Of a stretch of 52,911 nt of DNA, positions 22,321-31,237 are shown in pieces. The notes beneath the pieces are model-generated. The model saw only the letters and a list, made by a program, of their open reading frames with translations. It was not told the DNA's origin and did not search any database. Source of the DNA: SIG589 sp964566175 (GTDB lineage: Bacteria > Bacillota > Clostridia > Oscillospirales > Acutalibacteraceae). Both the position numbers and the translations under genes were made by a program. The stretch lies in assembly GCA_964566175.1 (NCBI GenBank), contig CAZMHU010000011.1, forward strand, positions 1 to 52,911, read 5' to 3'. Position 1 is the stretch's first letter, and every line of letters starts with the position of its first letter.

Positions 22321-23739
22321 ATGAAGGTATTATTTGCTGCAAGCGAGGCATATCCGTTTGCTATGTCGGGCGGATTGGCCGATGTTGCAGGTGCGCTGCC
22401 CAAAGCACTCAGAAAAAGACTTATAGGTTGCAGAGTTGTTATGCCGCTTTATTCCGATATACCGGAAGAATTGCGTCAAAATATGAATTTTATTACGCAT
22501 ATTACCGTTCCCGTTGCGTGGAGAAGGCAATATTGCGGAATTTTCGAAGCAAAGGTCGGCGGAGTTATATATTATCTGCTTGACAATCAGTATTATTTTA
22601 AACGTGACGGTCTTTACGGATATTATGACGATGCCGAAAGGTTTGCGTTTTTCTCACGCGCCGTGCTTGAAATACTTCCGCACATAAATTTCAAACCCGA
22701 TGTCATTCACTGTAACGATTGGCAAACGGCTATGACACCGGTGTATTTGGATCGCTTTTATGTTCACGACCCGTTCTATACCGATATTAAAACCGTTTTC
22801 ACGATACATAATATACAGTATCAGGGAAAATACGGATACGAACTTTTGGGTGACGTTTTGGGCCTTTCGGGTGATGATTGCCGCGTTGTTGAATATGAAA
22901 ATTGCGTAAATATGCTAAAAGGCGGTATCGAGTGTTCCGACAGGGTAACAACCGTTTCGCCGACATATTCTAGAGAAATCTTAACTCCTGAATATGCACA
23001 CGGTTTGGACGGCATACTGCGCGAGCGCAGTTTTAAACTCAGCGGTATTATAAACGGTATTGATACCGACGTTTATAACCCTGCCACCGACCCGATGATT
23101 TTTGAGAATTACGATGCGGAAAGTATGGAGAAAAAGGCAGTTAACAAGAAAAAACTGCAAGAACTTATGGGTCTGCCGGTGTGTGACGATGTTCCTGTTA
23201 TAAGCATCGTTTCCCGCCTTGTCGGTCATAAGGGAATTGACCTTGTTAAGTGCGTGTTTGAGGATATGCTCAAGGCCGATTTGCAGTTCTGCATTCTCGG
23301 CAGCGGCGAGTGGGAGTTTGAAACATTTTTCCACCAAATGGCTGAAAAATACCCCGACAAGGTTGCTTTGCGTCTTGGATTTGTGCCGGATTTGGCACAT
23401 AAGATTTACGCCGGTTCGGATTTATTTTTGATGCCGTCGAAGAGTGAACCGTGCGGTCTTTCGCAACTTATCGCATTGCGTTACGGAACTGTGCCGATTG
23501 TCCGTGAAACCGGCGGTCTTAATGATACTATACACGACAGCGGTGATAATGTCGGAAACGGTTTTACCTTCTCGACATACAATGCGCACGATATGCTAAA
23601 TGCCGTTTGGCGTGCCGTCGGTGCTTATCAGGACAAGGAAGGTTTTGCAATTCTTTCAAAGCGTGCTATGCTCTGTGATAACAGTTGGGGCAAGTCGGCT
23701 AATGAATATATTAAACTTTACAAATCCATAAAAAGATAG
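22321..23739 (+). CDS. glgA: glycogen synthase (ADP-glucose, GT5)
   Basis: The 472-residue GT5 glycosyltransferase starts at ATG 22321 behind TAGGAGG. Features are the N-terminal SGGLADVAGALP, DVIHCNDWQTA near residue 130, VFTIHNIQYQG near residue 158, the GIINGIDTD hinge, and the C-terminal PSKSEPCGLSQL and RETGGLNDTI motifs that bind ADP-glucose. The KxGGL motif near residue 15 reads MSGGL, so the usual lysine is methionine. It ends the glg operon. Confidence 0.95.
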   Translation: MKVLFAASEAYPFAMSGGLADVAGALPKALRKRLIGCRVVMPLYSDIPEELRQNMNFITHITVPVAWRRQYCGIFEAKVGGVIYYLLDNQYYFKRDGLYGYYDDAERFAFFSRAVLEILPHINFKPDVIHCNDWQTAMTPVYLDRFYVHDPFYTDIKTVFTIHNIQYQGKYGYELLGDVLGLSGDDCRVVEYENCVNMLKGGIECSDRVTTVSPTYSREILTPEYAHGLDGILRERSFKLSGIINGIDTDVYNPATDPMIFENYDAESMEKKAVNKKKLQELMGLPVCDDVPVISIVSRLVGHKGIDLVKCVFEDMLKADLQFCILGSGEWEFETFFHQMAEKYPDKVALRLGFVPDLAHKIYAGSDLFLMPSKSEPCGLSQLIALRYGTVPIVRETGGLNDTIHDSGDNVGNGFTFSTYNAHDMLNAVWRAVGAYQDKEGFAILSKRAMLCDNSWGKSANEYIKLYKSIKR

Positions 23740-23760
23740 ACAACTTCGGGAATATATGAT

Positions 23761-23796
23761 AAAATACCTGTATATTTTTATACAGGTATTTTCTTT
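23761..23796 (+). terminator. terminator hairpin after glgA
   Basis: AAAATACCTGTATA pairs exactly (14 bp) with TATACAGGTATTTT around TTTT. TTTTCTTT follows, close to the uppP ribosome binding site, so it may also lie in the uppP leader. Confidence 0.7.
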
Positions 23797-23808
23797 GGAG
23801 GGATACAT

Positions 23809-24702
23809 ATGTGGGAAATTATCAAGACGGTAATTCTCGGAATTATCGAGGGTATCACCGAATGGCTTCCAATCAGCAGTACAGGTCATATGATACTCGT
23901 TGATGAACTTTTGCAACTCAAAGAAACCAATGCTTTTAAAGATTTCTTTTTTGTTGTAATACAACTCGGTGCTATACTTGCCGTAATATTGCTTTATTGG
24001 ACAAAAATTTGGCCTTTCCACCGAAAGAATGACTCGTATCAGCCTTTCTTTCTTCCAAACGAAAAAGGAGAAATCGGCACTTTCGGACGTTTTTGTAACA
24101 ACTATGTCCATATGGACAAAATCTATCTGTGGCTTAAAATTCTTGTTGCGAGCATTCCCGCGGCGGTGTTCGGACTTCTGTTTGATGACCAAATTGACAA
24201 CTTGCTGACAGGTGACAGCCGTGCATTTGTTGTGGCTGCAACACTTATAGTATACGGCGTTCTGTTTATTATTATAGAGCGTCTCGACAAGCACGAAACG
24301 GTAAAAACGACCGATGCCATAACTTACAAGACGGCGTTTTTGATAGGACTTATGCAGTGCCTGGCGCTCGTTCCCGGAACATCGCGTAGTGGAACAACAA
24401 TACTCGGTGCTGTTTTGCTCGGTTGCAGCCGTACCGTCGCGGCGGAGTTTTCCTTCTTTTTGTCGATACCGGCAATGCTCGGCGGCAGCGGAATAAAACT
24501 TTTGCAGTATGTAGCCGACGGAAACGCCTTTTCCGCTCATCAACTTACAATTCTTGCAGTGGGCACTGCAGTTGCATTTATTGTTTCGGTACTGGCGATT
24601 AAATTCCTTATGTCGTATATCCGCCGTCACGATTTCAAGGCGTTTGGATATTACCGTATTGTACTTGGTATAATCGTGCTTTTATATTTTGCTTTAACAT
24701 GA
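23809..24702 (+). CDS. uppP: undecaprenyl-diphosphatase
   Basis: The 297-residue membrane protein has about eight hydrophobic segments and the two BacA/UppP signatures: GITEWLPISSTGHM (about residues 15-28) and PGTSRSGTT (about residues 187-195). It dephosphorylates undecaprenyl diphosphate on the outer membrane face to recycle the lipid carrier for cell-wall synthesis, and its family gives bacitracin resistance. TTGGAGGG precedes the ATG. Confidence 0.96.
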   Translation: MWEIIKTVILGIIEGITEWLPISSTGHMILVDELLQLKETNAFKDFFFVVIQLGAILAVILLYWTKIWPFHRKNDSYQPFFLPNEKGEIGTFGRFCNNYVHMDKIYLWLKILVASIPAAVFGLLFDDQIDNLLTGDSRAFVVAATLIVYGVLFIIIERLDKHETVKTTDAITYKTAFLIGLMQCLALVPGTSRSGTTILGAVLLGCSRTVAAEFSFFLSIPAMLGGSGIKLLQYVADGNAFSAHQLTILAVGTAVAFIVSVLAIKFLMSYIRRHDFKAFGYYRIVLGIIVLLYFALT

Positions 24703-24734
24703 AAAATGCGGCATCACACGATGCCGCATTTTTT
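24702..24734. terminator. bidirectional terminator between uppP and the small minus-strand gene
   Basis: AAAAATGCGGCATC pairs with GATGCCGCATTTTT around ACAC. The T-run and preceding A-run allow use in both directions. Confidence 0.87.
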
Positions 24735-24912
24735 ATTTTATTATTGTCTGTACGCCGTTTATAAAATCTCCGACGGCGCGCACCGCCTTGGCAGAGCCTT
24801 TTGAAATATTGCGGCGGTTGGTTACAACGGCCTTTCCGACCGTCACGGCAACCGCGCCTGCCGCCATACCTGCGGCAATGCCCTTGGCGAACGATACAGC
24901 GTTTTTATTCAT
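24733..24912 (-). CDS. small basic glycine/alanine-rich membrane protein (59 residues)
   Basis: ATG at 24912 has a perfect AGGAGGT eight bases upstream. The product has one hydrophobic, small-residue segment (about residues 8-27, GKIAAGMAAGAVAVTV-like composition), then a basic region with NRRNISKGSAKAVRAVG and a short C-terminal helix. It resembles small YtxH-like proteins of Clostridia, but no function is recognised. It lies 54 bases downstream of asnB on the same strand and may share its transcript. An upstream extension to 24942 is rejected because it passes through the ribosome binding site. Confidence 0.75.
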   Translation of the reverse strand: MNKNAVSFAKGIAAGMAAGAVAVTVGKAVVTNRRNISKGSAKAVRAVGDFINGVQTIIK

Positions 24913-24966
24913 TGCGAAATACCTCCTGCATTTATTCTGCAAATAGTATTTCCCGCTGTTTGAAAA

Positions 24967-26790
24967 TTAAACCTCGAAATATTGAGAATGCCAAACAAGG
25001 AAGGTGTAAATAGTCCAAATTTTGCGGCTGTTGTCCTCTTTGCCGTTTTTGTGACGGTCAAGCAAACGCAAAAGGTATTTTGTGTTAAAATATTTTTTTG
25101 CCGTTTCGCTTTCAAATGACGTCTTGACGGTGTTATAATATTTTTCTTCTTTAAGCCATACACGTATCGGAACGGGGAAGCCGAGTTTGTCCTTTTTGGC
25201 GGTGCGTTTCGGAAGTGTTCGCTCTGCGGCTTTTCTGAGTGCGAGTTTGGTAGTTACTGTGTTTACACGGCATTCAAGCGGAATTTTTTCCGCAAGTTCC
25301 ATAACTTTTTTGTCAAGGAAGGGAACACGCAACTCAAGCGAATTTGCCATGCTTGTTTTGTCGGCTTTGAGGAGTATATCACCCATAAGCCACATATTTA
25401 TATCAAGATATTGCATTTTTGTTATGTTGTCCTTGTCGGCAACTTCATTGTAAAATTTATCACAAAGAACTTTTGGAGCAATGCCGTTATCGTGAAGGAA
25501 AAGTTTTTTGCGTTCGGAAAGCGAAAAGATATTTGCGTTGCCGATAAAGCGTTCCTCGACCGTTTTTCCGCGACGAACAAGATAGTTTATGCCGTGCTTT
25601 TGCGGCAGAAGTGAACAAACTTTTCCGATTACACGACGCACTCCGAACGGCAGACGGTCATAAACGGTGGTGGTTATCGGTTCTTGATAAATTCGGTATC
25701 CGCCGAACAATTCGTCAGCGCCCTCGCCCGACATAACGACCTTAACGTGTTCACTTGCGAGTTTTGCAACAAAGTAAAGTGCTATTGCAGCGGGGTCTGC
25801 AAGCGGTTCGTCCATATGATACTGAATTTTCGGAAAAGTCGACCAATATTCCTCGGGCGTTATGATTTTGCTTATGTTTTCAACGCCTATTGTTTTTGCA
25901 AAGTCTTTGGCATAATCAATCTCGTTATAGCGGTTGTTTTCACTCTCAAAGCCTACCGTGAATGTTTTGTCGACTTTTGCGGCTTCGGCGATATAACTGC
26001 TGTCTATTCCGCTTGAGAGGAAAGCGCCAACTTCAACATCGGCGATTTTGTGCGCCTGAACAGACTCGCGAACCTGTTTGTCGGTTAGGTCGGCATAGTA
26101 TTCAAGCGCGCCCTGCTCGGGTGAGAAATTCGGCATCCAGTAGCGACGTTTTTCCATTTTTCCGTCACGCAGTGTGAAACAGTGTGCGGGCGGGAGTTTG
26201 TAAACATCCTTGAAGAATGTTTCCTCGGTCGGTGAATATTGGAAAGAGAGATAGTGCGAGAGGGCGTCTTCGTTAAGTTTTTTTGTAAAATGTGGATGGC
26301 AAAGGAAAGACTTGATTTCCGAGCCGTATATAAACGAGCCGTCCATTGAAGTATAATAAAACGGTTTTATACCAAACATATCGCGTGCGCCGAAGAGCGA
26401 GCCGTCGTTTTTATTATAAATCACAAAGGCAAACATACCGCGAAGTTTTTCAACCAAATTTTCGCCGTACTGTTCGTATCCGTGAAGCAGAACCTCGCTG
26501 TCGGAATGGGTTTTGAAAAGGTGACCCGCCGATATGAGTTCTTCGCGGAGTTCGCGATAGTTATATATTTCTCCGTTAAATGTCAGCACGAGTGAGCCGT
26601 CTTCATTGAAAAGCGGCTGGTCGCCTTCAGCAAGGTCAATAATGCTGAGTCGGCGAAAACCCATACAGATATTACCGTCGACATATTTTCCGTCGGAATC
26701 GGGGCCTCGGTGAACGATTTTCTCCATCATCTCGCCGAGTACGGTGCCGTCATCTTTTATTAAATTTGTGAATCCTACAAATCCGCACAT
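24967..26790 (-). CDS. asnB: asparagine synthase (glutamine-hydrolysing)
   Basis: The 607-residue protein starts MCGFVGF; Cys2 is the glutaminase nucleophile after Met removal. The class II amidotransferase domain (about 1-190) has VHRGPDSDG, RRLSIIDL and FNGEIYNYRELR. The synthetase domain (about 210-600) has the ATP loop FLSSGIDSS and SGEGADELFGGY. It converts aspartate and glutamine to asparagine; some paralogues amidate peptidoglycan or other substrates. AAGGATG lies upstream of the ATG. Confidence 0.93.
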   Translation of the reverse strand: MCGFVGFTNLIKDDGTVLGEMMEKIVHRGPDSDGKYVDGNICMGFRRLSIIDLAEGDQPLFNEDGSLVLTFNGEIYNYRELREELISAGHLFKTHSDSEVLLHGYEQYGENLVEKLRGMFAFVIYNKNDGSLFGARDMFGIKPFYYTSMDGSFIYGSEIKSFLCHPHFTKKLNEDALSHYLSFQYSPTEETFFKDVYKLPPAHCFTLRDGKMEKRRYWMPNFSPEQGALEYYADLTDKQVRESVQAHKIADVEVGAFLSSGIDSSYIAEAAKVDKTFTVGFESENNRYNEIDYAKDFAKTIGVENISKIITPEEYWSTFPKIQYHMDEPLADPAAIALYFVAKLASEHVKVVMSGEGADELFGGYRIYQEPITTTVYDRLPFGVRRVIGKVCSLLPQKHGINYLVRRGKTVEERFIGNANIFSLSERKKLFLHDNGIAPKVLCDKFYNEVADKDNITKMQYLDINMWLMGDILLKADKTSMANSLELRVPFLDKKVMELAEKIPLECRVNTVTTKLALRKAAERTLPKRTAKKDKLGFPVPIRVWLKEEKYYNTVKTSFESETAKKYFNTKYLLRLLDRHKNGKEDNSRKIWTIYTFLVWHSQYFEV

Positions 26791-26830
26791 ATAAACAACA
26801 TCCTTATATTTTATATAAAGTTACGGAAAT

Positions 26831-26859
26831 AGTATACCACATTATTTTTCCAATGTAAA
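26831..26859 (-). promoter_or_regulatory. promoter of asnB
   Basis: On the minus strand TTTACA (26859-26854), a 17-base spacer and TATACT (26836-26831), about 40 bases before the ATG. Confidence 0.65.
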
Positions 26860-26873
26860 CGTAAAATATCTTG

Positions 26874-26903
26874 TTGCCAAGCAAGGGGTTTATAATATAT
26901 AAT
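26874..26903 (+). promoter_or_regulatory. promoter of the island regulator
   Basis: TTGCCA (26874-26879), an 18-base spacer and TATAAT (26898-26903). A second TATAAT at 26891 lacks a correctly spaced -35. Confidence 0.55.
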
Positions 26904-26930
26904 ATGTAAAACGAGTGCAGAGGTGGTATT

Positions 26931-28013
26931 TTGGCTGTTTATGTTATTTCCGAGCAGGCAGGTCTTGACGGTTATTGGGTAACCGATATACTTGCGGGTA
27001 TCAAAAGTGAGGCGGACAAGAAAAATCTTCGCACTGAGGTTTTTCCTATGACCGAAATGACTGCTGCTTTTCCGGAACGCCCCGTGGTTCTTGTTGTGGG
27101 ATATTCGAAAAACTGGTTTTCTTATGTTTGCAGGCGCATAGCGGGTTTTGGTGCACAGCCTTTGCTTGTCAACGCGCGTGCTGACCTTTTGCCCGAAACG
27201 GCGGTCGGCGGAGTATGCTTTGATTACGACGGCGGAATGAAAACACTCGTTTCCTATCTTTTGCAGTGCGGAAAGAAAAACATTGCGTTTGTCGGCTCGG
27301 ACGGCGGCAGAGTATCATATGATTATAAAAAACGTGCGTTTTTGTCGGCTTGCAATCAAGCAAATGTTGAAAATTGTTTTTTATTCGGCGGACGTGATAC
27401 CGCTGATGCGGCGACAGATTTTTTGAGAACAGATGGCGGACACGATGCCGTTATCTGCTCGCGCGATGTCGAGGCGGAATTTATTATGCGTGAGTTGTCG
27501 CGCAAACATATAGCGTTGCCGGAAAACCTTTTTGTCACAAGTTTCGGCGGGGGAAAACTTTCGGAAGAAACACCACTTTCTCTCACGTCGGTACACACAC
27601 CTTTCAAACGTTTGGGTGTTGAGGCGATAAAACTTTATCAGTTTTTAAGGCAGAACCGCGAAACCGATTGTGCTTCGGTTTCGGTTAAGTGTCGGCTCGA
27701 CGTTCGTGAGTCAACGGCGGGTGTAAAGGCTTTGCCGTTATCGGCTGATGCGGTAGACAGGCACCCAGCATATATAAACGATAATGAATATATGACCTTT
27801 TTGCAGGTGGAGGAATTGGTTAGGGGTTGGGACGCGCTTGACAGAAGTATTGTTCGTTGTATGACCGAAGGCAATAATACCGCCGCCATTGCGGACAAAC
27901 TTTTCATATCTCAAAGTTCGGTTAAATATCGCATAAAAAAGATGCTCACTTCTGCCGATATAAAGAACCGCAATGAACTTCTTTCGGTGGTGTCGAAATT
28001 TGGTTTGTTGTGA
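26931..28013 (+). CDS. regulator with LacI-like periplasmic-binding domain and C-terminal LuxR-type HTH
   Basis: The 360-residue protein lacks the N-terminal LacI helix-turn-helix; it begins directly with a periplasmic-binding-protein fold (VYVISEQAGLDGYWVTDIL; then GGVCFDYDGGMKTLVSYLL and KKNIAFVGSD, typical of LacI sensor domains; the effector-domain end TSVHTPFKRLGVEAIKL). The DNA-binding part is at the C-terminus (about residues 305-358), with GNNTAAIADKLFISQSSVK and YRIKKMLTSADIKNRNEL, a LuxR/GerE-type motif. The TTG start has AGAGGTGG just upstream. It is 311 bases before the transporter operon and probably regulates it in response to a sugar, which is inference. Confidence 0.83.
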   Translation: MAVYVISEQAGLDGYWVTDILAGIKSEADKKNLRTEVFPMTEMTAAFPERPVVLVVGYSKNWFSYVCRRIAGFGAQPLLVNARADLLPETAVGGVCFDYDGGMKTLVSYLLQCGKKNIAFVGSDGGRVSYDYKKRAFLSACNQANVENCFLFGGRDTADAATDFLRTDGGHDAVICSRDVEAEFIMRELSRKHIALPENLFVTSFGGGKLSEETPLSLTSVHTPFKRLGVEAIKLYQFLRQNRETDCASVSVKCRLDVRESTAGVKALPLSADAVDRHPAYINDNEYMTFLQVEELVRGWDALDRSIVRCMTEGNNTAAIADKLFISQSSVKYRIKKMLTSADIKNRNELLSVVSKFGLL

Positions 28014-28044
28014 TTTTTGCACAAACATAAAAATAACAAAACAG

Positions 28045-28090
28045 AAAAGTCTAAAAATTTCCTATATATTAGGTAATTTTTAGACTTTTA
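28045..28090 (+). terminator. terminator of the regulator gene
   Basis: AAAAGTCTAAAAATT pairs exactly with AATTTTTAGACTTTT, with an inner CCTATATATTAGG. The rest of the gene-free stretch 28014-28324 is the leader of the next gene: a small hairpin from GTTGGTTT/AAAACCGAC near 28147-28171 and no clear promoter. Confidence 0.82.
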
Positions 28091-28324
28091 TTATATAAAT
28101 TATATGCTAAAATGGATAGAGATGATGGCAGATTATCATAATTTCGTTGGTTTGATTAGTTAAAACCGACAAACAAGCACGACTGTGATTGTGATTTTAT
28201 GGAATTTGCCGATATTGACCGAACTTATAATTGAATGTGTTTGTCTGTCGTTTTTTGTCTGTTTTAAATGGAAAGCGGCGGACTGATACTCAGTTAAGGG
28301 ATTACAATCAAACGGAGGTACGCA

Positions 28325-31219
28325 ATGAAAAGAATTATTTGCCTTATTATCGCTGTTGTATTGCTTATCGGCTGTTGCTATGTCGGTGTTTCCGCCGATG
28401 AGCCGCAAAACACCGCAAAGTCTGTTGCTGTCGCTGCGGTTTCAGAGGACGGACTTTTGAATTACGACAGTTATCTTGCCGCAAATGTCTCACTGCCCGA
28501 TGCAACGGCTGAAGTCACCGTCGCGGGCGGCGCATATGTGACAGAAAACGGAGCCGAGGTTGAAACCGCCGATGTCGACGGTTATCAAAAGGCTTTAAAG
28601 TGGACTAACGGCGAAGGAACGGTAACATATACCGTAAACGTTCCCGCAACCGGTCTTTATTCTCTTCGCTTTTTCTATGAGGGAATAAAAAACCGCAGTA
28701 ATCCTATTTCGCTGGGTGTCAAAATAGACGGTGAATATCATTTCTCCGGCATTGATACTATCGAACTGCCCCGCGTTTGGCAGGATGCCGGCGAGGTACG
28801 TGCCGACGGTGTCGGAAACGAGTTTTCCGCCGAGCAGGTTGAAACCATAATGTTTACCGATTACTATGCGACAGACAAATCGGGTCTTGTTTCCGACCCG
28901 TATGTTTTTGCACTCACTGCAGGCGTTCATACGATAGAACTTGAGGCACTTGAGGAGCCTTTCGTTCTCGGTAAATTTGTTTTAGGTGCACCCGTCCGTT
29001 ACGGTGATTATAAGACCGTTTCCGCGGGATATGCCGCAAACGGATATAAAAAGTACGAGGGCGATGCCGTAATCAAAATCGAGGGTGAGGACGCGGTTTA
29101 TAAGAGCACAAATTCCCTTGTTGCGAAGTCGGACAATTCCGACCCGACAGTTTCTCCCACAAGCCCGCTTGTCAGCCGTATCAACTATATCGGTTCAACA
29201 AACTGGAGCAGCCCCGGTGACCGTCTCACTTGGGAATTTGAAGTTGCTGAAAGCGGACTTTACAAACTCGGAATAAAGTTCAGACAGAGTGGTGTTTTGA
29301 ACGGAAACTCATACCGCAGAATATATATTGACGGCGAAGTCCCCTTTGCCGAGGCGGCTAATGTGAGTTTCGGTTATGAGTCAAAGTGGCAATATAAAGA
29401 ACTTTGCGATGAGAACGGTGATGAATACCTCTTCTATCTGGAGGCGGGCAAACACACCATAGCAATGGACGTTACAATAGGCGAACTTGCCGACCTTGCA
29501 AGAGCGCTTGAAACGGTTGTTTACAGCACAGGTACTACCTACCGCAAGATTGTTCAGATAACGGGCGAAACACCCGACGCCTCACGTGACTATGACCTGT
29601 TCGATCAAATTCCGAATTTTGAAGAAACACTTCAGCACGATATGGACGAACTTTATCGCATATCATACGCGCTTGAAGACCTGTACGGCAAGACAGGCGG
29701 TACAAACGCCACAACGATACGTTCACTTGCACAGGTTATAAAGAGTATGCTCAAATTTCCTTATACCGCACATCAGTATAAGGGGCAGTATTATACAAAC
29801 TACTGCTCGGTCAGTTCGCTTGTTTACGAGATGATGTCACTTCCGCTTGACCTTGACTATATGGTCTTTGCAGCGGCTGATAAAGAGGTTGAGGGAATAA
29901 AAGCCCCGTTTACCGAGCGTGTTTCATTCTCACTTAAACGTTTCCTCTCTTCTTTCAGCAGTACATATAACAGTATCTCCGGTAATATCGACTCCGATGA
30001 GCAGATTACCATTTGGGTTAACTGGGGACGTGACCAGGTTCGCGTTCTTAACGACCTCATTCAATCGTCTTTCACCCCTCAAACGGGAATAGGCGTTAAT
30101 GTTAAAATTTCCGCCGCATCATATATTGAGGCTATTCTTTCGGGTAATGGACCGGATTGCAGTTTGCATATGTCACGTTCCGAGCCTGTAAACCTCGCAC
30201 TGCGCGGCGCAATGTGTGATTTGAGTCAGTTTGATGATTATGAGCAGGTGCTTAACAACTTCATATCGCCAGATGCGGTAACGCCCTATAAATTCCAAGG
30301 CGGTGTTTACGCTCTGCCCGATACACAGTCATTTAGTATGCTCTTCTACCGTACCGATGTTTTTGAAGAACTCGGTGTTACTCCGCCGAAAACGTGGGAC
30401 GAGTTCCTTTATGTTTCATCTATCATAATGCGTAACAATTACCAAGTAGGTATGCCGTATGTTCAGATAACATCGAGCACGCAGACCAACGTAGGTGTTG
30501 CATCACTTTCAATTTTCCCGACACTGCTTATGCAAAAGGGACAGAAACTTTATAACGATACTCTTGACGGTCTTAACCTCACAAACGCTACCGCCATTGA
30601 TACGTTTGAGTGGTGGACAAAACTCTATACGGAATATAAATTCCCGATAACATACGATTTCTTCAACCGTTTCCGGTTGGGTCTTATGCCGATGGGTATA
30701 GTAGGTTACACATATTATGCACAACTTACTCTTGCCGCACCGGAAATTGCCGAAAAGTGGAAAATGGTTGAAATACCCGGAACTGTTGCCGAGGACGGAA
30801 GTATTAACAATCTTCAGGCAGGTTCGGGTACAGGCTGCGGAATACTCAAGGTTTCCAAAAATCCGAAGGGCGGATGGGAATTCTTAAAGTGGTGGATTTC
30901 CGCCGATACACAACTTCGCTATTCCAACAACTGTGAGTCTATACTCGGCGTTTCGGGACGTGTTGCCACAGCAAACCCGACCGCACTTAAACAGATGGCT
31001 TGGGATAAGGAAAGCCTTGAACACATTATGGCACAGTGGGAAAACCTGCGCGAAGTCGAAGAGGTTGCGGGCGGATACTATACCGCACGTATTATAGACC
31101 AGGCATATTGGAACGTCGTTAACAACGGAAAAAATGCCAAGGATATGATAATTAAGTGGACCGGTTTCGGTGATACCGAAATTCAGAGAAAACGTGATCA
31201 GTATAAACTTGACAACTGA
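28325..31219 (+). CDS. large carbohydrate ABC solute-binding lipoprotein with N-terminal beta-sandwich domains
   Basis: The 964-residue protein has a signal peptide with lipobox LIGC (Cys17), so it is likely anchored outside the membrane. Two beta-rich segments follow (about residues 45-225 and 238-405), both with the pattern of CBM35-like carbohydrate-binding modules (ATGLYSLRFFYEG and ESGLYKLGIKFRQSG; ends like LTAGVHTIELEAL and LEAGKHTIAMDV). A helical linker runs from about 420 to 555. A family 1 solute-binding domain spans about 560-890 (ITIWVNWGRDQVRVLNDLI, FSMLFYRTDVFEELGVTPPK). Usual binding proteins are about 430 residues, so the N-terminal half is extra. GGAGG precedes the ATG. It begins the operon with two permeases. 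Confidence 0.85.
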   Translation: MKRIICLIIAVVLLIGCCYVGVSADEPQNTAKSVAVAAVSEDGLLNYDSYLAANVSLPDATAEVTVAGGAYVTENGAEVETADVDGYQKALKWTNGEGTVTYTVNVPATGLYSLRFFYEGIKNRSNPISLGVKIDGEYHFSGIDTIELPRVWQDAGEVRADGVGNEFSAEQVETIMFTDYYATDKSGLVSDPYVFALTAGVHTIELEALEEPFVLGKFVLGAPVRYGDYKTVSAGYAANGYKKYEGDAVIKIEGEDAVYKSTNSLVAKSDNSDPTVSPTSPLVSRINYIGSTNWSSPGDRLTWEFEVAESGLYKLGIKFRQSGVLNGNSYRRIYIDGEVPFAEAANVSFGYESKWQYKELCDENGDEYLFYLEAGKHTIAMDVTIGELADLARALETVVYSTGTTYRKIVQITGETPDASRDYDLFDQIPNFEETLQHDMDELYRISYALEDLYGKTGGTNATTIRSLAQVIKSMLKFPYTAHQYKGQYYTNYCSVSSLVYEMMSLPLDLDYMVFAAADKEVEGIKAPFTERVSFSLKRFLSSFSSTYNSISGNIDSDEQITIWVNWGRDQVRVLNDLIQSSFTPQTGIGVNVKISAASYIEAILSGNGPDCSLHMSRSEPVNLALRGAMCDLSQFDDYEQVLNNFISPDAVTPYKFQGGVYALPDTQSFSMLFYRTDVFEELGVTPPKTWDEFLYVSSIIMRNNYQVGMPYVQITSSTQTNVGVASLSIFPTLLMQKGQKLYNDTLDGLNLTNATAIDTFEWWTKLYTEYKFPITYDFFNRFRLGLMPMGIVGYTYYAQLTLAAPEIAEKWKMVEIPGTVAEDGSINNLQAGSGTGCGILKVSKNPKGGWEFLKWWISADTQLRYSNNCESILGVSGRVATANPTALKQMAWDKESLEHIMAQWENLREVEEVAGGYYTARIIDQAYWNVVNNGKNAKDMIIKWTGFGDTEIQRKRDQYKLDN

Positions 31220-31237
31220 TGGGAGTGTGAATGACAA

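Noticed and set aside
26791..26930. T-box or other riboswitch leader for asnB
   Set aside because: The leader from the predicted promoter to the ATG is only about 35 bases, with no T-box sequence or terminator.
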